Assembly: GCA_020723325.1 (NCBI GenBank)
Contig: DYJD01000004.1
Location: forward strand, 124,001-188,000
Direction of reading: 5' to 3'
DNA: 64,000 bases
From: Desulfosudis oleivorans
GTDB taxonomy: Bacteria; Desulfobacterota; Desulfobacteria; Desulfobacterales; SURF-7
Shown here: piece after piece, positions 1-8,113 of the stretch
Position numbering within the stretch: the stretch's first letter is position 1
Layout: the number at the start of each line of letters is the position of its first letter
The notes under the pieces: generated by a model
Database searches by the model: none
What the model was told of the DNA's origin: nothing
The model's input: the letters and a program-made list of their open reading frames with translations, nothing else
Program-made: the position numbers and the translations under genes

Positions 1-188
1 ACGGCCTGCTTTTGGAAGTCCTAGGCGCCCTCCTGGGGCGCTTCTTTTTCATGAAACGCTATGGGGCCATGTGGCGGCAATACGCGCCGGTGCTGCTGGC
101 CGGATTCTCCTGCGGCATGGGACTCACCGGCATGTTCGCCATGGGATTCGCCTTGATCTTAAAATCCTTGACGCGCCTGACCTATTAA
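1..188 (+). CDS. C-terminal end of a multi-pass membrane protein (partial)
   Basis: The frame beginning at base 3 is open from the window edge to TAA at 186-188 and encodes about 61 residues. They contain a hydrophobic stretch followed by Arg/Lys-Tyr-Gly and Trp-Arg-Gln-Tyr-Ala-Pro, then a Gly-rich membrane helix ending in LKSLTRLTY. This looks like the last one or two helices of an integral membrane protein; it reminds me of the OPT-transporter-like DUF6784/DUF6785 proteins, but only the tail is visible. It runs in the same direction as the next four genes and is probably the same transcription unit. Confidence 0.55.
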   Translation, partial: GLLLEVLGALLGRFFFMKRYGAMWRQYAPVLLAGFSCGMGLTGMFAMGFALILKSLTRLTY

Positions 189-209
189 CAGTAAAGTAGA
201 GACGGAAAA

Positions 210-833
210 ATGAAAATAAAAACATTTGCGGTCCTGCCTTTCCTTATCCTGATTTCCGCCGGCATGAGCCGGGGACAAGACAGCCCCAGCCGATTGGGCG
301 GATTTATTCTGGGAACCGATATCAGCCAATATCAAAATCGGATCCAGGCAACCACGGTTCTGCCCATTCGCCACCAGGAATATCTTCAGGAAGTGGAAAT
401 CAAACCGGATCGATATTTTAAAAGCGGGTTGATCACTTACGGCAACTGCGACAAACCCGGTAAAATTATCCGGATTCGATTGAAATATGAAGATTCCGGC
501 CGGGAGATGTATGAACAATTACTGAGCCGCTTTAAAACCCGCTTCGGTGAACCAGTGGAATGGCGGGGCGACCCTTTTCAGGCTGTGCTGGCCTGGAAAT
601 GGTCTTTTAAAGACAAAGAAAGCAACAATGTCACGCTGATTCTGCAACACAACAGCAAGGACCGCGAACAAAAACTAGGTAATTCGGTGAAGCTGACCCT
701 CAACAGCCAAATCGAAAAGGAACGGGCCTGTTATGAAAGCCGCCATCCTCAACCCCCGGTTCCCAAAAACGAAAAAAAAGAAGCTCCTGTCCGGCCTGAT
801 GCGGTGGACTGGCAGACCCTTGTCCCATATTGA
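210..833 (+). CDS. secreted protein of unknown function
   Basis: The 207-residue product begins with a typical Sec signal peptide (MKIKTF, hydrophobic core, AGMSRGQ), so it is exported. The mature part starts with LGGFILGTDIS, is rich in alternating charged and hydrophobic residues, and includes a segment resembling small periplasmic proteins that compare an expected with an observed quantity (GLITYGNCDKPGKI, then KTRFGEPVEW). The last 40 residues are Pro/Lys-rich and probably disordered. I do not recognise a family. It follows the membrane protein by 21 bp, with a purine-rich GAGACGG before ATG. Confidence 0.6.
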   Translation: MKIKTFAVLPFLILISAGMSRGQDSPSRLGGFILGTDISQYQNRIQATTVLPIRHQEYLQEVEIKPDRYFKSGLITYGNCDKPGKIIRIRLKYEDSGREMYEQLLSRFKTRFGEPVEWRGDPFQAVLAWKWSFKDKESNNVTLILQHNSKDREQKLGNSVKLTLNSQIEKERACYESRHPQPPVPKNEKKEAPVRPDAVDWQTLVPY

Positions 834-913
834 TCGAGCAGGACTCTGAGGACCTCGCGTCATCCCATGAATGAACCGCTTCAAACCGTATGGATTGAAA
901 GACAATATAAATC

Positions 914-1822
914 ATGAACTATTCCATACCCAATGATTGGAAAGAAATCGCCTGGAACAACATCCGTTTTCATGCACCGGCCGATTGGGAGATTGCCAGC
1001 ATCGGCCAGCGCCATTTGGTACTGGCAGACGGGGAAGGCCCGGTACTGGAAATAAAATGGGGGCCGGTCAAGGACTCTTTTTCACACCAGCACCAATTGG
1101 AACGTCTTGCAGTGGAAAATCGCCGCAACAAAAACATCAGCTTCAACGCTTGCCCGGTGCCGGCAGCCTGGGAAAGCGCCCTGGACCGTTATAAACTGGC
1201 CGGGTTTTCCTGGCGGGACAACTCAATCACAGGCATCGGCGTGATTTTATTTTGTCCCCATTGCCGTCAGGCGGTCCTGATTCAATTTGTCACCAGGCAG
1301 AAAAACGTCACCCTGGGAACCACCAATTCCGTTTCCCAAAGGGTGATGGCTTCTTTCCGCGAACACACTGAAGGTCCTAAGCGCCTCTGGGCCGTGTACG
1401 ACATGCGGGCCGTCCTGCCCGCCGCCTCTCAGCTCCTGCGCTATCGTTTTGAAGCCGGCGTTTTTGAATTGCATTTCCGGTTCGAGGAAAAAATGCTTTC
1501 ATTATACCGCTGGGGCTTGCCGGCGGAGCGCCTGCATGAACTGGGGCCGGCCGGTTTTGCCGAAAAAGCCTTTGGTTTTACCAAACCCTCTCCCCGGCTC
1601 CTGCCTGGTGCCGGAAATGGCATCCTGAACTGGGAATATTCCGCCCCGTCCTGGTGGTCGCGCGTGCAATGCCGCTTGCAAGCCCAAGCTCCTTTTCAAT
1701 ATTATCGTCTCTGCCATTTGCAGGATCAGAACCGCCTTTTGGGTGTGCGTCTGACCGGGAAAAAGCCCCTTGCTTGGAATGAGTTTGAGAGCCTCGCGCA
1801 GTCTTATGAGGTTATTTCATAA
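914..1822 (+). CDS. unknown cytoplasmic protein, upstream partner of the PqqD-like gene
   Basis: A 302-residue protein without signal peptide or membrane helices. The first 150 residues read like a PsbP/DUF1795-type fold (opening IPNDWKEIAWNNIRFHAPADWEI, with a repeated WxxYxLAGFSW pattern), and the second half repeats a similar layout (LLRYRFEAGVFELHFRFEE). A Cys-Pro-His-Cys is at about residue 115. Its 3' end overlaps the PqqD-like gene, which implies translational coupling. No function can be assigned; the link with a PqqD-like protein and an exporter permease suggests a role in a modified-peptide or export pathway, which is inference. Confidence 0.6.
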   Translation: MNYSIPNDWKEIAWNNIRFHAPADWEIASIGQRHLVLADGEGPVLEIKWGPVKDSFSHQHQLERLAVENRRNKNISFNACPVPAAWESALDRYKLAGFSWRDNSITGIGVILFCPHCRQAVLIQFVTRQKNVTLGTTNSVSQRVMASFREHTEGPKRLWAVYDMRAVLPAASQLLRYRFEAGVFELHFRFEEKMLSLYRWGLPAERLHELGPAGFAEKAFGFTKPSPRLLPGAGNGILNWEYSAPSWWSRVQCRLQAQAPFQYYRLCHLQDQNRLLGVRLTGKKPLAWNEFESLAQSYEVIS

Positions 1823-2189
1823 AAAGCCGCCGGCGGCGCCCTTTGACCGCCGCCAGGCCCTGGCCTGTCGTCCAATTAAAAATTCAGAAGTGGCCTGTTC
1901 TCGCCTGGATTCCGGCGGGGTAATGCTGACCTACCCCATCCGGCTCCGGCCCTGGCTTGTCGCCCTTAACCGTTGGCTGGGCCCCGCGGCCCGGCAAGGC
2001 ATTGCCAAAAAGCTCGAACTCGATACCCTGGGAGCACTTGTGTGGGACCTCATCGACGGGCAGCACTCGGTCCAGGAAATCGCCGGCCGCCTGGCCGACC
2101 ATACCCACCTGCAAATCCGGGAAGCGGAAGTGGCCGTGACCGGCTTTCTGCGAGAATTGGGCAAGCGCGGTTTAATCGGGCTGGGGTGA
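1806..2189 (+). CDS. PqqD-like peptide-binding protein
   Basis: PqqD-family domains (RiPP recognition elements) bind a precursor peptide and present it to a radical SAM enzyme. The C-terminal 85 residues carry the family pattern: a strand leading to LELDTLGALVWDLIDGQHSV, then a helix EIAGRLADHT and a winged-helix-like EAEVAVTGFLRELGKRGLI. The ATG at 1806 is preferred, overlapping the upstream gene by 17 bp; an upstream TTG at 1770 would add 12 residues. No precursor peptide or radical SAM gene lies next to it, so this is an orphan PqqD-like protein; many such proteins in Desulfobacterota sit beside ABC exporters. Confidence 0.75.
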   Translation: MRLFHKKPPAAPFDRRQALACRPIKNSEVACSRLDSGGVMLTYPIRLRPWLVALNRWLGPAARQGIAKKLELDTLGALVWDLIDGQHSVQEIAGRLADHTHLQIREAEVAVTGFLRELGKRGLIGLG

Positions 2190-2199
2190 TGGTCATCTT

Positions 2200-2622
2200 T
2201 CACGCCCTCTGATTTCGGCTCTGAAAACGAGCCCGATACAGTCTTTCGGTAAAACCGCCCTCCTCAAGAAAGTCTTTTCCCAATGCCCGCAATTGCCGAT
2301 CAAGCAGATAGTTTGCCTGATGAATCAGGCAAACCAGCGTGTTGGCGGCGATTTCAGGCGGGCCGTTTTCAATATTGGTCTTATAAGTCGAATAGGACCT
2401 ATTTTTTTTGAAGCACAACCCCCGAACCGCCCTGGATTGCGGGTGGTCCTTTCCCCAAAGCCGCAGCCCTTTCTGCCGCAAAAAATCCTTGTAATCCAGC
2501 AGCAGTTCCTCCAGGCTGGCCCGGGCCACACCGATGAGCTTCAACTCGGTTTTTTTGGAAGTACCGGAAGCCATGCTGCCCTCGGCAATATTCTGTTTGC
2601 CGCTGCGGGCTGCCTGTACCAT
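2200..2622 (-). pseudogene. four-helix-bundle 'suffix domain' protein, 5'-truncated
   Basis: The 140 residues match the distinctive family that opens its core with DQMVQAARSGKQNIAEGS and continues with ARASLEELLLDYKDFLRQ, a Trp-Gly-Lys-Asp loop and an ANTLVCLIHQANYLLDRQ helix, ending in DFLEEGG. These belong to the S23/four-helix-bundle superfamily that includes 23S rRNA intervening-sequence proteins. Full-length members have roughly 60 more residues at the N-terminus. Here the frame is open for only 18 codons above the ATG, running into the antisense permease gene, before a stop at about 2677-2679. It lies antisense between two genes of an otherwise collinear operon, so I read it as a truncated insertion remnant. 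Whether it is still made is unknown. Confidence 0.7.
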
Positions 2623-2643
2623 CTGATCATGAAAGGGAAAAAC

Positions 2644-4341
2644 ATGCGTGCCATTATTGCCTTGATCATTCCACGCTTAAAAACCCTTAGGGCCAAGGGT
2701 CGCCAGGTAAAAAGCTCCAGCCGTTTCAATCCCCTGCTCATACTAGGATCCATGGGACTGCTGTTCTGGGGGGGGATTTTTGCCGTCTCCTTACGGGTGT
2801 TGTTTTATTTCAAAAGCATCGAAGCCCTGGGCGACATCCTGGCCTTTAAACTGCTTTCCATGGTACTGGTCACGCTCTTTTCCCTGCTGATCTTCAGCAG
2901 CATTCTCACCAATCTTTCCAAGCTGTATTTGTCCCGGGATTTGCCCCTGGTCCACGCCCTGCCGGTGCCCGGCTATCAGATCTTCATTGCCCGCTTTTTG
3001 GAAAGCACTGTGGACAGCTCCTGGATGGTGATTGTATATACCCTGCCGGTGTTCATCGCCTTTGGGATAGCCTACCAGGCGGGGATGCTGTATTACAGCG
3101 GTACCCTGGCCGCCATCCTCCTGCTGGCCCTGCTGGCCTCAGCCCTCAGCGCCCTCCTGATCATGCCGGCGGCCCTCGTGATTCCGGCCGGAGGGATGCG
3201 CACCATCATCATCTTTCTCGGAATTATTGTGTTTGTCGTGCTTTTCATCGCTTTTCGCGTGCTGCGGCCGGAGCGCTTGGTGGAACCGGAGGTTTTCAAA
3301 ACCACCTTGCAATATCTGGCGGCCCTGAAAACCCCGGATGCGCCTTTCTACCCCACCACCTGGGCCTTTGACGGTCTCAAGGCCGCCCTGTCCGGCCGAA
3401 CGGCCCAGTCCTTGTTTCATTTCAGCCTGCTGCTTTCCGGGACCTGCACATTAATATTTATTTCCATCCTGACTGCCGCTTATACTTATTTTCAAGGCTT
3501 GTCCCGCACCGAAGCCGCAGCCCGGCGCCTGCGGACGGCACCCGCCATAAAGCGCTTCTCATGGGGGATGCCCGGCGGTACGACCAAAGCCTTTGTTCTC
3601 AAGGAACTGAGAACATTCATGCGGGATCAGACCCAATGGACCCAGATTTTCCTGATCATCGGACTGATCGCCGTCTATATTTACAATTTTTCTGTTTTGC
3701 CGCTGGAGCGCGCACCCATCAAGGCCGTCTATCTCCAAAACCTCTTCTCCTTTCTCAACATGGGCTTGGCGGCCTTTGTCCTGACGGCCATCACGGCCCG
3801 TTTTGCCTTTCCGGCCGTCAGCCAGGAAAAGGACGCCATCTGGGTGGTATATGCGGCCCCGGTTTCCAGAAAGACCTTTCTGTGGATCAAATACATAGTA
3901 TATCTCCTGCCCCTGTTGCTGCTCACGGAAATCCTGATCATCGCCACTAATCTGCTCCTGCGCGTCACGCCCTTCATGATGGTTCTGTCCATTGCCACCA
4001 TTTTTTGCATAACACCAGGGGTGGTGGCCCTGGGAATCGGTCTGGGGGCCGCCCATCCGGATTATAAAGCGGAAAACCCCATCCAGACCGTCACCAGTTT
4101 TGGCGGATTTCTATTCATGCTGCTGGCGGGAATATACATTGCCGGAATCATCCTGCTGGAGGCCGGGCCCGTATACCGGATTTTCATGGCCGGAATCAAA
4201 GGGCGCCCGCTGACCTGGCTGGATTGGGCCTGGGGAATAGCGGCCTTCAGCACTGCTTTTCTGGTGAGTATCGCCATGGTAGTTGTTCCCATGCGACACG
4301 GCGTGAAATGCCTGGATAAAAGCCTTGGTTTTAAAAGTTAA
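2644..4341 (+). CDS. ABC-2 type exporter permease
   Basis: The product is about 565 residues with some 12 hydrophobic segments arranged as two similar halves, each starting with an amphipathic region followed by a tight pair of helices. The opening MRAIIALIIPRLKTLR and the motif LSRDLPLVHALPVPGYQIFIARFLE are typical of bacterial ABC exporter permeases that have no fused ATPase. The reading frame is open upstream to 2293, but 2644 (or ATG 2629) fits the family start, and the upstream part is shadow of the antisense gene. The partner ATPase is not in the window and may lie upstream of it. The stop overlaps the converging methyltransferase stop by 4 bp. Confidence 0.75.
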   Translation: MRAIIALIIPRLKTLRAKGRQVKSSSRFNPLLILGSMGLLFWGGIFAVSLRVLFYFKSIEALGDILAFKLLSMVLVTLFSLLIFSSILTNLSKLYLSRDLPLVHALPVPGYQIFIARFLESTVDSSWMVIVYTLPVFIAFGIAYQAGMLYYSGTLAAILLLALLASALSALLIMPAALVIPAGGMRTIIIFLGIIVFVVLFIAFRVLRPERLVEPEVFKTTLQYLAALKTPDAPFYPTTWAFDGLKAALSGRTAQSLFHFSLLLSGTCTLIFISILTAAYTYFQGLSRTEAAARRLRTAPAIKRFSWGMPGGTTKAFVLKELRTFMRDQTQWTQIFLIIGLIAVYIYNFSVLPLERAPIKAVYLQNLFSFLNMGLAAFVLTAITARFAFPAVSQEKDAIWVVYAAPVSRKTFLWIKYIVYLLPLLLLTEILIIATNLLLRVTPFMMVLSIATIFCITPGVVALGIGLGAAHPDYKAENPIQTVTSFGGFLFMLLAGIYIAGIILLEAGPVYRIFMAGIKGRPLTWLDWAWGIAAFSTAFLVSIAMVVVPMRHGVKCLDKSLGFKS

Positions 4342-5228
4342 AATTCGGCTTCCACCACATACATCAATTCCAGGGCTGGTGCATGGTCGATCTTAAGATG
4401 TTCCGAAGCCGCAAGGCCCAGGGCGTATTCCCACATGGTGGTGAGGCTGTTCACCTGAAAGCCTTTGGCCGCAAGGAATCCAGGCATGTTTTTCGGATGG
4501 CAACCCCACAGGAAGCACTCGCCGCGCTCAAGACCGTATCGGCAGATTTTTTTTAAAACCGGGTCATTGCTTTCAGGGTCTGCGATCCCTTGGGGAAACA
4601 TGTCAAAAACAATCCTGCTGCCGGCAGGGGCCAATCGCTGTATGCATTCCAGGGTATAGCATACGGCGGATTCAGGCAGATAGTAGCCGACCCCTTCCCA
4701 GATGAAAATTGTCGTCAGATCCGGGCTCCAACCCGCCGCCATGACTTCCCCCAACCACTCTCCGCGAAAATCCGCGGAAATATAGCGCACGCCGGCAATC
4801 GGTCCCCCCAGAACCTCGGCCAGCCTTGCACATTTTTCCTTTTGGGTAAGAGGGTGGTCGATCTCGACGAACTCCATTTTTTCCTGCTGAAAGCGCATGG
4901 GCCGGGAATCATAGCCGGCCCCGAGAATGACTGTCCTACCGATGCCGTCCTTACAGGCCCGCAAGAGGCATTCATCCATGCAGCGGTGCCGCAAAGCGAT
5001 TTGGACTGCGCCGCCCGGACAAATCATGTCCGCTATCATTTGGCTCATGGGATAAAAAAAAGGATTCAGCGACCCCAATTCAATAACCCATTTCTGCACC
5101 AACCAATTCGGCGGCAACAATCTGAGGGCATAGGGATCATTTAGAATCCTGCATGCTTGGGGCGCCAGACTCGCTATGGCCCGGGCAGCCAGCGTATCCA
5201 GGGCGGTCTCGCTTGGTCTGTCCTGCAT
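4338..5228 (-). CDS. class I SAM-dependent methyltransferase, leucine carboxyl methyltransferase-like family
   Basis: The 296-residue product has the features of the LCM/PPM methyltransferase family (TIGR00027-like, often annotated as O-methyltransferase): an N-terminal helical cap, then VILGAGYDSRPMRF as SAM motif I, FVEIDHPLTQKEK as motif II with the acidic residue, and IWEGVGYYLPESAV as the family-specific motif. The substrate is unknown. I use ATG 5228, which has AGGAG seven bases upstream; a TTG at 5255 overlapping the preceding stop is the alternative. It follows the secreted-protein gene directly and is probably cotranscribed with it. Confidence 0.8.
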   Translation of the reverse strand: MQDRPSETALDTLAARAIASLAPQACRILNDPYALRLLPPNWLVQKWVIELGSLNPFFYPMSQMIADMICPGGAVQIALRHRCMDECLLRACKDGIGRTVILGAGYDSRPMRFQQEKMEFVEIDHPLTQKEKCARLAEVLGGPIAGVRYISADFRGEWLGEVMAAGWSPDLTTIFIWEGVGYYLPESAVCYTLECIQRLAPAGSRIVFDMFPQGIADPESNDPVLKKICRYGLERGECFLWGCHPKNMPGFLAAKGFQVNSLTTMWEYALGLAASEHLKIDHAPALELMYVVEAEF

Positions 5229-5251
5229 TTTGCCGCTCCTATCACCGGAAA

Positions 5252-5983
5252 TCAAAAACGCATGGTGCAGTAAACCGCCCGCGGATGAATCGCAACGAAA
5301 AACCGGTCATGGAAAAAGGAGTTCTTGCTAGAAATCGAGGAACCTTTGGCCGCCATGGCAGAATACTCTTTCCAGTCACCCATGGCCCGGGTGGGCATGG
5401 TAAAGATCTGGATTTCCGAAACCAGCATTCCGGTCGCAAAAGACAGCGCGCCGTCGCCGCCCCGGCCCCCATCGGCGGCAATGGCAATGCCGGCCAGAAG
5501 GTTGACAAGCGCCGCGGCGGCATGGGGCTTCCAGGAACGGCCGTATTCCTCCCGCCCGGCGCATTCGCGCAGAAGCTGCTCTGCGTATTGGAGTTTCGCC
5601 TTTTTCGTATCCATGGTTCCGGCCGGACAAGCCCGCAGTTTATCCGCGGCATTCCAGGCCGTAAGGGGATTCACGATCATATCGCCCACAGCCAAGGCGC
5701 TGGTGATGCCACCGACAATATAATCGTGGCGGTCCTCCTCCTGGTCCTTATTCCGCATCCCGGCCGCAAAACCGAACTGCAAACCACTTGAAACTCCGTG
5801 GACGGCTGTCCAGGAATACTGCCAATAAGCGGCGGCGGTTGTGCCCTGATCCAGACGATCTTGTATAAAATCAATGCGGCGATCGATTTCTTGCTCATCC
5901 GTGAGGGAATCCGCAAACACCGCCGCAATTGACAGCCAAGCATACACCAGCACGAAAACAACCGTCAGCGGCCGTCTATTCAT
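5252..5983 (-). CDS. secreted or membrane-anchored protein of unknown function
   Basis: The 243-residue product starts MNRRPLTVVFVLVYAWLSIAAVFA, a signal peptide with cleavage expected after AVFA, followed by an acidic coil (DEQEIDRRIDFIQDRLDQG). The remainder has three moderately hydrophobic Ala/Gly-rich segments (VHGVSSGLQFGFAAG, VGGITSALAVGDMIVNP, ALVNLLAGIAIAADGG) and a pair of Cys (ACPAG, RECAG). A purine-rich GGAGAGGG precedes ATG 5983, so I prefer it over ATG 6016. No family recognised. Confidence 0.6.
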   Translation of the reverse strand: MNRRPLTVVFVLVYAWLSIAAVFADSLTDEQEIDRRIDFIQDRLDQGTTAAAYWQYSWTAVHGVSSGLQFGFAAGMRNKDQEEDRHDYIVGGITSALAVGDMIVNPLTAWNAADKLRACPAGTMDTKKAKLQYAEQLLRECAGREEYGRSWKPHAAAALVNLLAGIAIAADGGRGGDGALSFATGMLVSEIQIFTMPTRAMGDWKEYSAMAAKGSSISSKNSFFHDRFFVAIHPRAVYCTMRF

Positions 5984-6186
5984 CCACAGCCCTCTCCTCC
6001 CCTCCTTGAAAACCATTTAGCTCCCCCACTTTCGAATTTTTCTGATCGGCACGTCCCTCCTATATCAGCATCCCGGCCATTAGAAAAGATGCTTTTGGAA
6101 AAAAGCCACGGCCGGCTTGCTGATGAAATCTAGTGCATATTTTTCATTTCAGGCGTATCATGGAGCCAGTGAAAGGAATATAGATC

Positions 6187-6696
6187 ATGAACATCTCACC
6201 CATTCAAAAAGGTATCGGGGTTCTATCGGTTTGGCTTTTGGTATTCTTTTCGACCTTGGCGGTGGGCGGCTGCGGCGATGATGACAAGTCGGACCGCTCT
6301 GCCACCAATAGCGACCTCTCCCGGCTCGAACAGAGCGTTTTTTCCCAAATCAATCAGTATCGCCAGAGCCAGGGATTTTCAGCCCTGGTTTGGGACGAAA
6401 CCATCGCCACCTACTGCCGCATTCACAGCATGGATATGGCTACCGGCCGAACAGCCTTTGGTCATGACGGCTTTCAGGAGCGAATTGACGCCATCAGCGG
6501 CTCCCTGTCCGTGAGCGCGGCGGCTGAAAATGTGGCCTACAACAACCATTCCAATCCCGATGTTATCGCCGTGAACGGCTGGCTGGATAGTCGCGGCCAT
6601 CTTGAAAATATCGAGGGCGATTACGATGTTACCGGAGTCGGTGTTGCCCTGAGCGGTGGCGGCAATTATTATTTCACCCAAATTTTCATTCGCTAG
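6187..6696 (+). CDS. CAP (SCP/PR-1) domain lipoprotein
   Basis: The protein is 169 residues. Its signal peptide ends in a lipobox (AVGGC, Cys29), so it should be lipid-anchored. The mature part is a short CAP domain as found in bacterial secreted proteins: QINQYRQSQGFSALVW, then ATYCRIHSMDMATG with the conserved His, FGHDGFQERI, AAENVAYN and VNGWLDSRGHLENI, where the two His and Glu form the usual CAP cavity. Bacterial CAP proteins have no single known reaction. It stands alone between divergent and convergent neighbours; AAAGGAA precedes the ATG. Confidence 0.85.
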   Translation: MNISPIQKGIGVLSVWLLVFFSTLAVGGCGDDDKSDRSATNSDLSRLEQSVFSQINQYRQSQGFSALVWDETIATYCRIHSMDMATGRTAFGHDGFQERIDAISGSLSVSAAAENVAYNNHSNPDVIAVNGWLDSRGHLENIEGDYDVTGVGVALSGGGNYYFTQIFIR

Positions 6697-6702
6697 CCGG
6701 AT

Positions 6703-7164
6703 TCAGCGTTCAAAGCAGACTTCCATGAAAAAGCGCCCGTCCGGGGTGGAAAAGGGGATAGCAATCTTGGGACCATCGGTGAAATGACGCACCTGGTGGC
6801 CCTCGCCCCTGGCAATGGTAGGAATGGCGCCGGTACACAAAAACCCGGCCGCTTCCATTTTCATGCGGGCCTGGCCGGAAACCATATTGGCCAGCTCACC
6901 CACAGCGTCCACCGTGTAGGAATTCAGTTCATTCACTTCTTCCATGAACATATTCGAAGCGATTTTCAGAATGCATTTTTTTTCAAAGCTCAATGAAAAA
7001 GAACCGGTGGGGACCCCGGTGAGGCCGACAATACTACTCACATCACCGATGGCCACATCGTCTTTTTTCAAATAGGGCTTATCCGGCGTGGCCTGGACCG
7101 AAGCCATGGTTTTCAGCACACTGACCATGGCATGAATAAAAGGATTGATGTGTTCCGCTCGCAT
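6703..7164 (-). CDS. CheX-like chemotaxis phosphatase family protein
   Basis: This 153-residue protein has the CheC/CheX/FliY-type fold signature: MRAEHINPFIHAMVSVLKTM at the N-terminus, SFEKKCILKIASNMF, and the ELANMVSGQARMKME helix with the conserved Glu and Asn (ExxN) that catalyse dephosphorylation of CheY in characterised CheX proteins. It ends in IPFSTPDGRFFMEVCFE, also typical. No chemotaxis genes are nearby, so its partner response regulator is unknown; stand-alone CheX homologues are common in this lineage. Confidence 0.8.
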   Translation of the reverse strand: MRAEHINPFIHAMVSVLKTMASVQATPDKPYLKKDDVAIGDVSSIVGLTGVPTGSFSLSFEKKCILKIASNMFMEEVNELNSYTVDAVGELANMVSGQARMKMEAAGFLCTGAIPTIARGEGHQVRHFTDGPKIAIPFSTPDGRFFMEVCFER

Positions 7165-7227
7165 TCTTTAATGATATATGGTCCGGGTTTTATTTGCAAA
7201 TGGTTTTTCGCTGCATTCAGTCCGCAT

Positions 7228-7896
7228 CTACCGGGATTGTTTTTTGGCAGCCAACTGGCGGGACAGATTTTGAACCAACTGCCGGACGGCCTTTTCCGCT
7301 GCCGTGTTGAGCAGCGTCTCTGCCGGTGAAACATCGCCGGTGACGGCTCCCAAAGCCACTTTTATTTCCTGGATCTCGGTTCCGGCGGCATTGGCCGCCG
7401 CAATGACTTCGCCATGAGCCGGATCAATCAAACGCCCTTGCAGGACAACCTCAAAACCTTTGGTATCCCGCCACATGAAGCCCAGGGAGTCGCGTTTTTC
7501 AATGGGCTTAACTGCCGTGAGGCTGCCGATCAGAATCAATTCGGCCCCCAGTTGCTTGCCAATTCGGCCGGCAATTTGATCGTCGATCACTCCCCGCTGG
7601 CCCAGCTCTACTTCCTTCAGCACCGCTTCCATCCGGCTTCTTTCCACCAGACGAAAGCGGCCGGTTTGCAGCATGGCTTCCATGGCCAAATCTTCCAGCT
7701 TGCGACTTAAATTGCCGTATTCTACCTGCTCGGCTTTAGAGATAAAGGGCGGCACGGCGGTCAAATACCGCTCCTGAAAGGCAAAGGCCGGTAGGGTTTC
7801 ACCGTCCGTCCCTGCCGGTTGATTGGCTGCGCAGGCAATCAGTTCAAGCAGCATAATGCCGAGGGCCAATGCCCGCGTGCTGAACTTTTGTTTCAA
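7228..7896 (-). CDS. CsgG-like outer-membrane lipoprotein
   Basis: The 222-residue product has a lipobox (ELIAC, Cys22) and a domain of the CsgG/curli-assembly and LpoB-like type: FQERYLTAVPPF, KLEDLAMEAMLQTGRFRLVERSRMEAVLKE, a Gln-rich turn and AELILIGSLTAV, then a long strand region and an Ala-rich C-terminal helix. CsgG itself forms an outer-membrane export pore, while shorter homologues act as periplasm-facing lipoproteins; which applies is not clear. The start is TTG with GAGGGGGA upstream. It is divergent from the large gene at 8114, so the roughly 215 bp between them should hold both promoters. Confidence 0.75.
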   Translation of the reverse strand: MKQKFSTRALALGIMLLELIACAANQPAGTDGETLPAFAFQERYLTAVPPFISKAEQVEYGNLSRKLEDLAMEAMLQTGRFRLVERSRMEAVLKEVELGQRGVIDDQIAGRIGKQLGAELILIGSLTAVKPIEKRDSLGFMWRDTKGFEVVLQGRLIDPAHGEVIAAANAAGTEIQEIKVALGAVTGDVSPAETLLNTAAEKAVRQLVQNLSRQLAAKKQSR

Positions 7897-8113
7897 TTCT
7901 TCCCCCTCAAGACGTCAAATGATTTGTACCCGACTATACTGAAATGTGGTCCGAATGGCAAGTCGTCCACAGAGGAAATTCAGGGGAATCGCATGTAGTT
8001 TTTTCTGGATCGGGGTCGGTAACGGATTGTTGTTGAACCCAATGTGCAACTACGCTATATAATACCTGGTTTTAACCGGATCGACTCAACCCTGCCCCTC
8101 CAAGGTGAACATT

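Noticed and set aside
5153-5791. plus-strand frames across the methyltransferase and secreted-protein genes
   Set aside because: Shadows of the minus-strand genes, which have ribosome sites and recognisable features.
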